Shown: one piece after another, positions 27,398 to 37,292 of the stretch | How positions within the stretch are numbered: position 1 is the first letter of the stretch | How the letters are laid out: every line of letters starts with the position of its first letter | DNA from: an uncultured Hyphomicrobiales bacterium | Lineage (GTDB): Bacteria; Pseudomonadota; Alphaproteobacteria; Rhizobiales; TMED25 | DNA length: 62,668 bases | Assembly: GCA_905181735.1 (NCBI GenBank) | Contig: CAJIYR010000002.1 | Span: forward strand, 1-62,668 | Direction: 5' to 3' | Program-made: the position numbers and the translations under genes | Notes under the pieces: model-generated | Seen by the model: the letters and a program-made list of their open reading frames with translations, nothing else | What the model was told of the DNA's origin: nothing | Databases searched by the model: none

Positions 27398-28221
27398 TTT
27401 ACAAGAAAAATTGGAATTTCTGAATTTAATAACAAATGCCTTGTGGCGCCACCAAATATTATTTCTCTTAATCTACTCTGTGTGTAGGCACCTTTAATTA
27501 TTAGATCGGCATCAATAGATTCGCTGTATTCAATTATCGAAGAACCAATATCCTTCTGTTCTCTTTCTAGTAATACCCTATCAGCTTTTATATTGTGAGA
27601 TAACAATAAATCCACTACATCATCAGCGCTCGGACCTTCAGTAACAACTTTTTCTACAGTTAATACAGTTACTTTTTTTGCTTTTTTTAATATCGGAAGA
27701 GAAGAAAAAATAGCCCTTGAACTCTCAGTAGTACAATTCCATGATATTAAAACTTTTTCGCCTATTCTAACCTCTTTGTTTGTTGGAATTAATAAAACAG
27801 GCCTTCCTCCATCAAACAATACAGTTTGAATTGAACTTAAACCAGCGCTTTGCATATCTTGATAGGGTCTTGATACTATCACTAGATCGAATACTCTAGA
27901 TATATCACCCAAATATTTTTGATTTTTAAATTCTTCACTTAACCATCTACAATCAAGATCTACAAATTTATGGTTTCGGTTTTTTGCTGTATTAATATGC
28001 TCATGAAATTTTAACCCAAACTCTTCAATATTAATTTTATGATTACCTTCATGATAAGCATCAAATATGATAGACCCTTCCTGTGCAACAAAGCTATCAA
28101 TTCTTTGTTGAAGAGCTAAACCATTTATTGCAGAGCCAAACTCGGAGGCTATAGATAAAGCACAATCAAGTATGTGTGGCATAGTTTCTATATATTCAAA
28201 TGGAACTAATATATTTTTCAT
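27394..28221 (-). CDS. Tandem-domain universal stress protein
   Basis: A 275-residue UspA-family protein with two domains: residues 1-145 and 150-275. The C-terminal half keeps the ATP-binding signature G-x2-G-like KGAYTQSRLREIIFGGATRHLL; the N-terminal half has NILVPFEYIETMPHILDCAL and a degenerate end. Fusions of this kind are common in alphaproteobacteria and act in stress survival, with no enzymatic activity known. It is 30 bases after the Gfo/Idh gene on the same strand. Confidence 0.88.
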   Translation of the reverse strand: MKNILVPFEYIETMPHILDCALSIASEFGSAINGLALQQRIDSFVAQEGSIIFDAYHEGNHKINIEEFGLKFHEHINTAKNRNHKFVDLDCRWLSEEFKNQKYLGDISRVFDLVIVSRPYQDMQSAGLSSIQTVLFDGGRPVLLIPTNKEVRIGEKVLISWNCTTESSRAIFSSLPILKKAKKVTVLTVEKVVTEGPSADDVVDLLLSHNIKADRVLLEREQKDIGSSIIEYSESIDADLIIKGAYTQSRLREIIFGGATRHLLLNSEIPIFLVN

Positions 28222-28251
28222 AAAATTTCTCCTATTTAAATATTTTGAATT

Positions 28252-29382
28252 TTAGCTTAAACCCTTCATTAACTCTACTGGATCTATAGGAAGTTGGATT
28301 TCTTTCCCAGTTTTTGCGGAAAGATCCATTGCCATTGTTAAGACAAGATTTCTGTGACCCTCGGCAGCCGTAGCATGAGGCGTCTCTTTTCCAAGATAAA
28401 TTCTCCCAAACCAAGAGTTTGTTTCTTCTCTCATTGGCCCCCACAATTCACCATCATGTAAATCACCAGGGGGAAAACTAGTTAAAAAATCAACATTTCT
28501 GTTAGCTTCAATCTTTAATCCGTCAGGTCTGTATGCTGGCCCTTGATTAAGTTCACTTGCTATAATGACATCTCTATGAGTATCTTCAATATCTATAACA
28601 CCTTTGTCGCCAACAACACCAATTTCTAATCCATAAACCGCACCAGGCCATACCTTTGGCAATGCCCAGCAAATATTCATGCTAAATATTGTTCCGTCTT
28701 CCATTGTAAAAACACCAAATGTGGCATCTTTTGTGCCCATTGCACCCATAATTTTATCTGTTGATTTGGCGTAAACAGAAACAGGTTTTGCTTGATCGCC
28801 AAGCATCCACATTGCCATGTCTAAACTGTGTGTTCCTGAAACAACCATTGGCGTCAAATGCCTTCTATCTTGGGTAAGTCTAAGTTCACCAGTTGGCGCC
28901 ATCTGATTCATAAAAGCACGAACCACAACTGCTGTTGCTTCACCTATATGTCCTGTCTGAATTCTTTCTTTAACAACTAAAAATCGTCTTCTAAACCTTT
29001 GTGTATAACCAACAACAGCATCAACGCCAGCATCTTCAATTGCTTTCAAAACCATTGCAGATTGAACGGCATCGGTTGCTAATGGCTTCTCGATTAACAT
29101 TGGCAATTTTCTTTCCACGGCAGCTAATATAGGGTCAACATGACTCCAGGTAGATGTGGCAACAATTACAGCATCTACTTCTGGTCTAGCTATGAGTTCA
29201 GCAAAATCTGAAGTGAAATAATCAGCCTCAATATCATCTTTTAATTTCTTACCTAAGTCTTCATTAATATCTGCAAGTCCTATCCAACCAATCCCTGGAT
29301 AATCTTTTGCGAATGTTGAACGCATTCTCCCTACAACGCCACATCCAATAACAGCTAAGCCAATTTGTTTTCTCTCGCCCAT
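28252..29382 (-). CDS. Gfo/Idh/MocA-family oxidoreductase
   Basis: A 376-residue NAD(P)-dependent oxidoreductase. The Rossmann motif GCGVVGRM is at 13-20, the family lysine in IEKPLATD near 97-104, and the C-terminal beta-sheet domain begins at about 130. These enzymes oxidise sugars, inositols and related polyols; the substrate is unknown. It lies after trmD, where the ribosomal protein gene rplS would be expected in many genomes, which suggests this and the stress protein gene are later insertions. Confidence 0.88.
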   Translation of the reverse strand: MGERKQIGLAVIGCGVVGRMRSTFAKDYPGIGWIGLADINEDLGKKLKDDIEADYFTSDFAELIARPEVDAVIVATSTWSHVDPILAAVERKLPMLIEKPLATDAVQSAMVLKAIEDAGVDAVVGYTQRFRRRFLVVKERIQTGHIGEATAVVVRAFMNQMAPTGELRLTQDRRHLTPMVVSGTHSLDMAMWMLGDQAKPVSVYAKSTDKIMGAMGTKDATFGVFTMEDGTIFSMNICWALPKVWPGAVYGLEIGVVGDKGVIDIEDTHRDVIIASELNQGPAYRPDGLKIEANRNVDFLTSFPPGDLHDGELWGPMREETNSWFGRIYLGKETPHATAAEGHRNLVLTMAMDLSAKTGKEIQLPIDPVELMKGLS

Positions 29383-29488
29383 AATAATTCCCCATTAAAT
29401 TCAATAAATAAGTTTAAACTCTATACTACTAATATTTTCAATTTATACAATTCTAATATTACTATTAACTGTAGATTAATTTTAAAAT

Positions 29489-30217
29489 TTAATCACTTTT
29501 TAAATATTTTCTCCATAAATCTGGCCTATTGTTCTTTGTAGTATTAATTGATTTTTCTATTCTCCATTTTTTAATTTTTTCATGATTTCCTGACAATAAT
29601 ATGTCTGGAATTTCATGTTCACCATAACTTCTTGGAAGTGTATATTGAGGATATTCTAATAAACCATTTTCAAAACTTTCTTCAAAGGAAGATTCTTTTT
29701 TTCCCATCACACCGTCAATTAATCTAACGCAACTATCTATAACTAGCGAAGCTGCTATGTCACCTGAAGATAAAACCATATCGCCAATTGAAACCTCTAG
29801 TGCTCCAACTGAATCAATAACTCTTTGATCAATGCCTTCATACCTTCCACATATAATTATTAAACCTGCTCCAGAAGAATATTTTTTTGCATCTAATTGA
29901 TTGAACACCTTACCCCTTGGAGTCATGACCATTATTGGTCTTCTGTCAGCCTTAGTTTTAATTTTATCAATAATTGGCAAGATGACATCTGCTCTTAAAA
30001 TCATGCCTGGCCCACCTCCAACCGGAGGCCCATCAGCACGCAAGTTTTTTTTGTTTGCATATTCTTTGATGTCGTGAATGTCTAAATTCCATAATCCATC
30101 TTTAAGCGATTTTCCTGCATTACTAACACCTAGGGTTCCAGGGAATACTTCCGGGGTTACAGTCAAAACGCTTGCCGTCCAACTATCGTTTTCTTTATCT
30201 ATTTTTTTTACAGACAT
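29489..30217 (-). CDS. trmD: tRNA (guanine37-N1)-methyltransferase
   Basis: A 242-residue SPOUT methyltransferase making m1G37 in tRNAs. The trefoil-knot motifs are visible: GGGPGMILRADV, MTPRGKVFNQ, IICGRYEGIDQR and SIGDMVLSSGD; the C-terminal domain has the YPQYTLPRSY segment with the tRNA-binding residues. It is 32 bases after rimM, in the standard rpsP-rimM-trmD order. Confidence 0.97.
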   Translation of the reverse strand: MSVKKIDKENDSWTASVLTVTPEVFPGTLGVSNAGKSLKDGLWNLDIHDIKEYANKKNLRADGPPVGGGPGMILRADVILPIIDKIKTKADRRPIMVMTPRGKVFNQLDAKKYSSGAGLIIICGRYEGIDQRVIDSVGALEVSIGDMVLSSGDIAASLVIDSCVRLIDGVMGKKESSFEESFENGLLEYPQYTLPRSYGEHEIPDILLSGNHEKIKKWRIEKSINTTKNNRPDLWRKYLKSD

Positions 30218-30249
30218 GGTTCTAGCTCTATATAAATAATTATTTCATT

Positions 30250-30738
30250 TCATTCTATATTAGAAATATATATTTTTTTAGATTTTAAATCTATTTCTGG
30301 AAAATTATCTTTTGTAAATAGGATTATAGTCGTAGAGAGATCGTTTTTTTGTATTTCAATTAGGTCCCCAGCACCATAATTATGAACCATTATTACTTTA
30401 CCTAATTTTTCTAAATCTAAATTATAAATATCAAGATTTATAAGATCTGCAGAGTAAAACTCGTCGCTGGGTAAATTTACCAATTCTAAGCGATCAATAT
30501 AGATTAGTTCTCCATTTAATGCTTCAGCTTGGTCACGATTTTCAATATCTTTAACCTGAGCTATAAATAGATTTTTATTTTTTCTATTTAATATTTTAAC
30601 AGAAACTTTTGAAGAAAGTATTGTCTGCGTTTTATAGGACAGTATACTTTTTGGATCATCTGTATAAGACTCAACCAAAATATTTCCTTTTACACCATGT
30701 GCACTAGTTATTTTTCCAATACAAATACTGGAATTCAT
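30250..30738 (-). CDS. rimM: 16S rRNA processing protein RimM
   Basis: A 162-residue ribosome maturation factor with the two expected parts: an N-terminal beta barrel beginning ICIGKITSAHGVKGNILVESYTD and a C-terminal PRC-barrel domain (EFYSADLINLDIYNLD). RimM helps 30S head assembly and binds S19. It follows rpsP by 24 bases within the rpsP-rimM-trmD operon. Confidence 0.95.
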   Translation of the reverse strand: MNSSICIGKITSAHGVKGNILVESYTDDPKSILSYKTQTILSSKVSVKILNRKNKNLFIAQVKDIENRDQAEALNGELIYIDRLELVNLPSDEFYSADLINLDIYNLDLEKLGKVIMVHNYGAGDLIEIQKNDLSTTIILFTKDNFPEIDLKSKKIYISNIE

Positions 30739-30762
30739 CTGATTACTCGATTGAATTTTATA

Positions 30763-31197
30763 CTAACTTTTTACCTCTGCTTCTACTGGAGCCTCTACTT
30801 CTGCTGCTGGGGCTACTTCTACTGGAGCCTCTACTTCTGCTGCTGGGGCTGCTTCTACTACTTCTGCTGCCGCTAGATCATTCTCTATTTTTTCGAGAGC
30901 TTTTTTACCTGGCTTGCCTTTAATTGGGTTATTCTGCGGTGATCTTTTTGCTAAACCTGCTTCATCTAAAAATCTTAAAACTCTGTCTGTAGGCTGTGCC
31001 CCAACACCTAGCCAATACTTTATTCTCTCCTCATTAAGAATAACTCTGTTTCCAACTTCTTTTGACAACAGTGGATTATATGTACCGACCTTCTCTATAA
31101 AACGACCATCTCTAGGATTCCTAACATCCGTTACAACAATTCTATAATATGGTCTCTTTTTTGAACCACCTCTAGCAAGTCTTAGCTTTAACGCCAT
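30763..31197 (-). CDS. rpsP: 30S ribosomal protein S16 with acidic Ala/Pro/Glu/Val-rich extension
   Basis: A 144-residue protein. Residues 1-80 or so are S16 ([46 protein letters not shown]). The remainder is a low-complexity tail, largely repeats of [10 protein letters not shown], encoded by a 36-base tandem repeat. Tails of this kind occur on S16 in several alphaproteobacteria, but the repeat is likely to vary in length. It opens the rpsP-rimM-trmD set after ffh. Confidence 0.96.
   Translation of the reverse strand: MALKLRLARGGSKKRPYYRIVVTDVRNPRDGRFIEKVGTYNPLLSKEVGNRVILNEERIKYWLGVGAQPTDRVLRFLDEAGLAKRSPQNNPIKGKPGKKALEKIENDLAAAEVVEAAPAAEVEAPVEVAPAAEVEAPVEAEVKS
30779..30850. repeat. Two-copy 36-bp tandem repeat inside rpsP
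   Basis: Two adjacent 36-base units (30779-30814 and 30815-30850) differ only at their first base. They encode two 12-residue copies of the S16 tail. The in-frame length allows expansion or contraction without frameshift. Confidence 0.9.
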
Positions 31198-31248
31198 AAT
31201 TATTCCTTCATTATTAAAATATTTATTTTTTATTATTCATACCTATAT

Positions 31249-32745
31249 TCATTTTTTTCGTCCAGTCAAATTTAATAATCCTGATAATTTATTTTTATTA
31301 TCAGAAAGGCCCGGCAGACCAGGAAGACCCTTTGTAGCAGATTTTCCAATGTCAGCCAGCATATTATCTGTTAAATTTAATGGCTTATCTAATGAATTAG
31401 CATTATCCTTTGACATTCCTACACCGAAATTGTCATTAAGCATACCTCTTTTACCAAATTTTTTCATCATATCTGATGTTTGCCTGTGTAATTTCACTAA
31501 TTTGTTGATTTCTGGAACACCTGAACCCGATCCCTTTGCAATTCTTTTTTTGCGTGATGCGTTTAATATCTTTGGAGACCTTCTCTCTTTCGGTGTCATA
31601 GAGGAGATAATTGCAATTTGTCTTTTTACAACAGAATCATCAAGATTAGCTTCTGCCATTTGTTTTTTTATCTTACCAATACCTGGTAACATCCCCAACA
31701 ATCCACTAATACCACCCATCTTCGACATTTGCTGCAATTGACTGGACATATCATCTAAATCAAAAATTCCTTTAGCAATCTTATTAGCAATTTTTTCTGC
31801 TTTCTCAGAATCTATAGTCTCTTTTGCCTTCTCTACTAAGCTTACGATATCGCCCATACCTAAGATTCTGCCAGCAAGTCGACTTGGATAAAATTCCTCT
31901 ATATCGTCTATCTTTTCTCCCACACCAATAAATTTAATCGGTTTTCCTGTTATTGCTCTCATTGAAAGTGTAGCTCCACCTCGTGAATCACCATCAAGCC
32001 TTGTTAATATAATCCCTGTTAAAGGAAGCTTTTCAGAGAATGAATTTGCTACGTTTACAGCATCTTGCCCTGTAAGAGAATCTGCAACTAACAATATTTC
32101 ATGAGCTGTAACATTTGAATTAATAGTTTCCATTTCATCCATTAATTCTGAATCAACATGAAGCCTTCCAGCTGTATCAAGTATTACTGAATCGTAACCG
32201 CCAACTTTAGCTGCTCCAATTGCCCTCTTAGCTATTGAAACCGGGGTTTGATCTTTTATAATAGGCAATGTATCAATTTGTATCTGTTTACCTAATATTT
32301 CTAATTGTTCCTGAGCGGCAGGCCTTTTAACATCTAGCGATGCCATTAAAACTTTCAATTTATACTTGTCTCTTATAAGTTTTGCTAATTTTGCAGAGGT
32401 TGTAGTTTTACCTGAACCCTGAAGACCAACCATCATAATAACTGAAGGTGGGCTAACTTTGAGATTTAAAGTGGATTCATCCGATCCCAACAAATCAGTT
32501 AAAGTATCATTTACTATTTTAATAACCAATTGTGCTGGTGATACAGATTTTAAAACCTCTTGACCAATAGCTCTTTGGCGTACCTTATCAAGAAAATCTT
32601 TTACAACTACTAGTGCTACATCAGCTTCTAGAAGAGCTCTTCTGACTTCTTTTAGCGCCTCATCAACGTTTTCTTCGGAGAGGTAACCTCTTTTCGTAAG
32701 TTTTGAAAATATACCTGAGAGTCTATCGGACAAAGTATCAAACAT
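31249..32745 (-). CDS. ffh: Signal recognition particle protein Ffh
   Basis: A 498-residue SRP GTPase. N domain (1-90 or so), G domain with GLQGSGKTTTSAKLA, DTAGRLHVD and TRLDGD, and a methionine-rich M domain (DDMSSQLQQMSKMGGISGLL, SSMTPKERR, RIAKGSGSGVPEINKL) that binds SRP RNA and signal sequences. I use the ATG at 32745, which has GGGG six bases upstream, instead of an in-frame TTG. It precedes rpsP in the conserved order. Its receptor gene ftsY is also in the window. Confidence 0.97.
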   Translation of the reverse strand: MFDTLSDRLSGIFSKLTKRGYLSEENVDEALKEVRRALLEADVALVVVKDFLDKVRQRAIGQEVLKSVSPAQLVIKIVNDTLTDLLGSDESTLNLKVSPPSVIMMVGLQGSGKTTTSAKLAKLIRDKYKLKVLMASLDVKRPAAQEQLEILGKQIQIDTLPIIKDQTPVSIAKRAIGAAKVGGYDSVILDTAGRLHVDSELMDEMETINSNVTAHEILLVADSLTGQDAVNVANSFSEKLPLTGIILTRLDGDSRGGATLSMRAITGKPIKFIGVGEKIDDIEEFYPSRLAGRILGMGDIVSLVEKAKETIDSEKAEKIANKIAKGIFDLDDMSSQLQQMSKMGGISGLLGMLPGIGKIKKQMAEANLDDSVVKRQIAIISSMTPKERRSPKILNASRKKRIAKGSGSGVPEINKLVKLHRQTSDMMKKFGKRGMLNDNFGVGMSKDNANSLDKPLNLTDNMLADIGKSATKGLPGLPGLSDNKNKLSGLLNLTGRKK

Positions 32746-32967
32746 TTTAAACCCCAAAAAAAAATTTAAATTAAATTCATTACAATTATAATTTCAAAAA
32801 TATATACACATAACAAGATATTATATGTTTCTATATATGAAAATATATAATATATATGTTTCAATAAAATTAATCTTTATTAAAATAATAATTATAAAAT
32901 AAAGTATCCATATAAGTATATATAATTAAAATTCAACGAGTACCAATAATATTGTCAGAAAGTTTTT

Positions 32968-34143
32968 ATGGTTAAATCAAATAAAAATATTAACAACCCG
33001 TTAGAAGAAGATTTGTTTCCTATAAATTTTATTGATCTTAAAAAACAATATAATGAGATAGAGAAAGAAATAACATCTAGTGTAGCTTCAGTATTAAAAA
33101 GCGGTCATTATATTCTAGGTCCAATTGTTGAAAAGTTAGAAAATGAGCTGTGCTCTGTCACTGGTTCAAAATATGCGGTGTCAGTTTCATCTGGAACGGA
33201 TGCTCTTTTTATAACCTTGCTATCATTGGGAATAGGGAAAGGTAGCAAAGTTTTTTTACCTTCTTTTACATATACAGCAACTGCTGAAGTAATAGTTTTG
33301 GCAGGTGCAATACCTGTCTTTGTTGATGTAGATGAACATACATTCAATATTTCTAATGAAGATTTAGTTAAAAAAATTATAGAAAGCAACGTTAAAATAT
33401 CGGATAATAAATCTGCTATCCTTGCTGTAGATCTTTTTGGATTACCTGCGGATTATGAAGAGATCCGGAAAACAGCAGAAAAATATAATCTACCACTAAT
33501 ATCTGATGCCGCGCAGTCTTTTGGCGCTAGTGTAAATAATATCAAAGTAGGAAAATTAGCAGATATAACAACAACTAGTTTCTATCCAACCAAACCACTT
33601 GGTTGCTACGGGGATGGAGGCGCAATATTCACAGATAATGAAGAATTGGCGATTATTTTAAAATCAATACGTTCTCATGGCCAAGGCAATGACCCTTATG
33701 ATAACATACGAATTGGTATAAATGGAAGGCTAGATTCTTTGCAGGCCACAGTATTGTTAGAAAAATTAAAAATATTTAATTCAGAATTAAAAGTAAGACG
33801 TGATATCGCAAAATTATATAATAAAGGACTAAGCGATTTGGTTCAAGTTCCGGTTATAAGAGATGGCACCAACTCTTCTTGGGCTCAATATACAATCTTA
33901 ACAAACAAGAGAGATGAGTTAAAAGAATACTTATATAGCAAAAATATACCCACAATGATCTATTACCCAAAGCCAATGCATCATCAATCTGCTTATAAAA
34001 AATATCATAAAAAGAGTTCTAATCTTATCGTCAGCGAACGGTTGAGCAAAGAGGTTATAAGTCTTCCCTTTCATCCTTATTTGAACAATAATCAAATTAC
34101 TTTTATAATAGAAAAAATTAGAAATTTTTTTTCTAAAGATTAA
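32968..34143 (+). CDS. DegT/DnrJ/EryC1/StrS-family PLP-dependent sugar aminotransferase
   Basis: A 391-residue fold-type-I aminotransferase. The PLP lysine lies in SFYPTKPLGCYGDGGAI, the cofactor-stacking region is SSGTDALFITLLSLGIGKG, and D in ISDAAQSFG pairs with the pyridine nitrogen. The family aminates keto-sugars for surface polysaccharides. No other sugar-nucleotide gene is nearby, so it is an orphan inserted between ffh and dapF. A 222-base, very A+T-rich gap that shows no gene precedes it. Confidence 0.9.
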   Translation: MVKSNKNINNPLEEDLFPINFIDLKKQYNEIEKEITSSVASVLKSGHYILGPIVEKLENELCSVTGSKYAVSVSSGTDALFITLLSLGIGKGSKVFLPSFTYTATAEVIVLAGAIPVFVDVDEHTFNISNEDLVKKIIESNVKISDNKSAILAVDLFGLPADYEEIRKTAEKYNLPLISDAAQSFGASVNNIKVGKLADITTTSFYPTKPLGCYGDGGAIFTDNEELAIILKSIRSHGQGNDPYDNIRIGINGRLDSLQATVLLEKLKIFNSELKVRRDIAKLYNKGLSDLVQVPVIRDGTNSSWAQYTILTNKRDELKEYLYSKNIPTMIYYPKPMHHQSAYKKYHKKSSNLIVSERLSKEVISLPFHPYLNNNQITFIIEKIRNFFSKD

Positions 34144-34184
34144 TTTGAATTAAATAATTATAACTAAAATTAAATATGTGAAAT

Positions 34185-35042
34185 ATGAATACACACGATT
34201 CTATTAAGTATTACAAAATGAATGGCCTTGGCAATGACTTTATCATTTTTGATAATAGACAGTTAAAAATTAAAATAACAAAAAAACTAATTCGAATTGT
34301 AGCTAATAGAGAATTAGGCATTGGGTGCGACCAAGTAATATTAATAGATAATTATGGTGAGAATAATATCTATATGAGAATATGGAATCAGGATGGCACA
34401 GAAATTAGTGCGTGCGGAAATGCAACTCGATGCGTAGCTTCAAAGATACTAGAAGAAAGAAGTTCTAATTCTCTAAAGATTATAACTAAATCTGGTGAGC
34501 TTATTTGCACAAAACAAAGTGAAAAAAATATCAAAGTTGATATGGGAATCCCAAAATTTAAATGGGAAGATATTCCCCTTTCAAAGAAGATTAATGATAC
34601 CAGTGCTGTAACTTATGATTTTAAAATAGATGGTCTAAATATGTTATATTCTCCAAGTCTGGTAAATGTTGGAAATCCCCATTGCATACTATGGTTAGAA
34701 AATCTTACATCAATAGATATAAGAAATATTGGTTCAAAGATTGAAAATGATATACTTTTTCCAAAAAAGGTTAATGTTAGTTTTGCTAACATTAAAAATA
34801 GAAAATCAATTGATCTAATGGTTTGGGAGAGAGGCGTTGGAATTACAAAAGCATGCGGCACTGCAGCGTGTGCAGTTGCCGTAGCGGCAAGCAGAATCAA
34901 TAAAGTTGAAAGAGAAGTTGAGATTAATCTACCCGGTGGTAGTTTAGACATTATATGGGATAAAGACGATCACATTCAAATGATTGGGGAAGCTGTCTTT
35001 GATTACGAAAATTATTTACCTAAAGATTTAATTGCCTTATGA
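34185..35042 (+). CDS. dapF: Diaminopimelate epimerase
   Basis: A 285-residue epimerase converting LL- to meso-diaminopimelate for lysine and peptidoglycan synthesis. Both catalytic cysteines are seen, in SACGNATRC and TKACGTAACA, as well as the N-terminal KMNGLGNDFIIFD. It is followed seven bases later by mtaB, the usual alphaproteobacterial order. Confidence 0.97.
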   Translation: MNTHDSIKYYKMNGLGNDFIIFDNRQLKIKITKKLIRIVANRELGIGCDQVILIDNYGENNIYMRIWNQDGTEISACGNATRCVASKILEERSSNSLKIITKSGELICTKQSEKNIKVDMGIPKFKWEDIPLSKKINDTSAVTYDFKIDGLNMLYSPSLVNVGNPHCILWLENLTSIDIRNIGSKIENDILFPKKVNVSFANIKNRKSIDLMVWERGVGITKACGTAACAVAVAASRINKVEREVEINLPGGSLDIIWDKDDHIQMIGEAVFDYENYLPKDLIAL

Positions 35043-35049
35043 GTGAAAC

Positions 35050-36315
35050 ATGAGTGAAAAAAATTTAGATTTCATAACTTTCGGATGTAAATTAAATATG
35101 TTCGAATCAGAGATTATGAGAGAAAAAGCCTTAGAAAACGGTTTAGAAAATATAACTTTCTTTAATACATGCGCTGTCACAAATGAAGCTATAAGGCAGG
35201 CAAGACAAAGAATAAGGAAGGAAAAGAAAAACTATCCAAATAAAAGAATTATAGTTACCGGTTGCGCAGCCCAACTGCACCCAGAAGAGTTTAATAAGAT
35301 GGATGAAGTGGACTTCATTATTGGTAATAGGGAAAAAATATTATCAAAAACATACAAAGAACTAAAGCACGATATCTTAACAATTCCATCAATTAAAGTA
35401 ACCGATATCATGGAAGTTAGGGAAACATCTTTGCATCTCTTAAAAAGTTTCGGAAGCAAGACAAGAGCTTTTGTAGAAGTTCAAAATGGCTGTGACCATA
35501 GATGTACTTTCTGCATAATACCATATGCTAGAGGTAACTCTAGATCCGTTCCTACCGGTCATATTATTGAACAAATGAAAAATCTTGTTGGTACAGGTTA
35601 TTCAGAAATAGTCCTTACGGGTGTAGATATCACTTCATACGGCAAAGACTTGGATAGCAATATTAATCTTAGCAAACTCATAGCCTTAATAATGAAAGAT
35701 ATACCTGACCTTAAACGCCTAAGAATATCTTCCATTGATTCAATAGAGCTTGACCAGGAGTTTATTGATATCTTTGTATCCGAAAAAAAAATCATGCCTC
35801 ATCTTCATTTATCCATTCAGTCAGGAGATGACCTAATCTTAAAAAGAATGAAAAGAAGACATCTATCTGAACATACAGTCGAATTTTGTCAAAAAATTAA
35901 AGCATTGAGAAGTGAAACTGTGTTTGGTGCAGATATAATCACAGGATTCCCAACAGAAACAGATAAAATGTTTAAAACAACAAAAGACCATATAGATAAG
36001 TGCTCTCTTACTTACCTTCATATTTTTCCGTTCTCAGCAAAAAAAGGAACACCTGCTGAAAAAATGCCTCAAATACAAAATAGCATTATCAAAACGAGAG
36101 CAACAGAACTTAGGCAACTAGGAACCCGTAAGCTAAATTCTTTTCTTAAAGGGCAGATCGGACAACGCCATAAAATACTAGTTGAAAAAAATGGATTCGG
36201 AAGGACAGAACAATACTCTGAGGTTAATTTCACTGGAAATTTTAACCAAGGAGAAATTATTACTGGTTTAATTAAGTCTGTTAATCAAAATAAATTAAAT
36301 GCCAAAATTATCTAA
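35050..36315 (+). CDS. mtaB: tRNA (N6-L-threonylcarbamoyladenosine37-C2)-methylthiotransferase MtaB
   Basis: A 421-residue radical-SAM methylthiotransferase. The N-terminal UPF0004 domain has cluster cysteines C13, C41 and C72, and the radical-SAM cluster is C148-x3-C152-x2-C155 in GCDHRCTFC. It inserts a methylthio group in t6A37 of tRNAs reading ANN codons. The MtaB subclass (rather than MiaB or RimO) is inferred from sequence feel and from its place between dapF and ftsY. A TRAM domain is short or partial at the C-terminus. Confidence 0.92.
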   Translation: MSEKNLDFITFGCKLNMFESEIMREKALENGLENITFFNTCAVTNEAIRQARQRIRKEKKNYPNKRIIVTGCAAQLHPEEFNKMDEVDFIIGNREKILSKTYKELKHDILTIPSIKVTDIMEVRETSLHLLKSFGSKTRAFVEVQNGCDHRCTFCIIPYARGNSRSVPTGHIIEQMKNLVGTGYSEIVLTGVDITSYGKDLDSNINLSKLIALIMKDIPDLKRLRISSIDSIELDQEFIDIFVSEKKIMPHLHLSIQSGDDLILKRMKRRHLSEHTVEFCQKIKALRSETVFGADIITGFPTETDKMFKTTKDHIDKCSLTYLHIFPFSAKKGTPAEKMPQIQNSIIKTRATELRQLGTRKLNSFLKGQIGQRHKILVEKNGFGRTEQYSEVNFTGNFNQGEIITGLIKSVNQNKLNAKII

Positions 36316-36329
36316 CAAACAAAAAGGCA

Positions 36330-37274
36330 ATGCAATTGAATAAGTTAAATTGGATATCAAGGCTTAAAAAAGGATTGTCAAGATCTTCTTCTGCAATTTC
36401 TGATGGCATAAACAATATAATATCTAAGAAAAGACTTGATGCCGATACACTTCAATCTCTTGAGGACTTGTTAATCGAAGCAGATCTTGGACTAGATTTA
36501 TCGATCAGTATTATAGAAAAATTAAAATCTGAAAAATTTGAGAAGAATATTAGCGTTGAAGAAATTAAAATATTTCTATCGAAAGAGATCGAACAAAAAT
36601 TAAATCCAATTTCATTACCTCTAGAAATTAATAAATCAGCAAAACCTCATGTGATACTCATGGTCGGCGTTAATGGTTCAGGAAAGACAACAACAATAGC
36701 TAAATTAAGCAATAAGTTTATTAAACAAGGGTATAAAGTTTTTTTTGGTGCAGCAGATACATTTAGAGCTGCAGCTGCCGAGCAATTAAAAGTATGGGCT
36801 GATCGATTGGATATTGAAATAATAGGAATTAATGGTGAAAAAGATTCTTCTGGTGTCGCATATGATTCCTTAATTAGAGCCCAACAACAAAACGCAGACA
36901 TACTTATTATAGATACAGCAGGACGCTTACAAAATAAATCTGGATTGATGGATGAATTAGCTAAAATAAACAGAGTGTTAAAAAAAATTGATCCAAATTG
37001 CCCTCATTCCATTCTATTAACTATTGACGCAACATCTGGACAAAATGCAATTCATCAAGCTGAAGTATTTCAAAAGGTATCAAATGTAACTGGGTTAATC
37101 ATAACAAAATTAGATGGAACAGCCCGTGCTGGATTTTTAATATCTATAGCTGATAAGCTTAATATACCAGTTCATGCTATTGGAGTTGGAGAAGATATTG
37201 ATGATTTAAATGACTTCAATAGTAATGATTTTGCTGATATCATTGTTGGTCTAGATAGGAATAGATTGGATTAA
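36330..37274 (+). CDS. ftsY: Signal recognition particle receptor FtsY
   Basis: A 314-residue SRP receptor consisting of the NG domain only: N region to about 100, then G motifs GVNGSGKTTTIAKL, DTAGRLQNKSGLM and TKLDGTARAG, ending IGVGEDIDDLNDF. The long acidic A domain of enterobacterial FtsY is missing, which is common in alphaproteobacteria. It follows mtaB by 14 bases. Confidence 0.97.
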   Translation: MQLNKLNWISRLKKGLSRSSSAISDGINNIISKKRLDADTLQSLEDLLIEADLGLDLSISIIEKLKSEKFEKNISVEEIKIFLSKEIEQKLNPISLPLEINKSAKPHVILMVGVNGSGKTTTIAKLSNKFIKQGYKVFFGAADTFRAAAAEQLKVWADRLDIEIIGINGEKDSSGVAYDSLIRAQQQNADILIIDTAGRLQNKSGLMDELAKINRVLKKIDPNCPHSILLTIDATSGQNAIHQAEVFQKVSNVTGLIITKLDGTARAGFLISIADKLNIPVHAIGVGEDIDDLNDFNSNDFADIIVGLDRNRLD

Positions 37275-37292
37275 TAGAATAAACAGTTTAAA

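Noticed and set aside
30779-30850. Possible CRISPR-like direct repeat
   Set aside because: The two units are immediately adjacent without spacers and translate in frame as part of rpsP.
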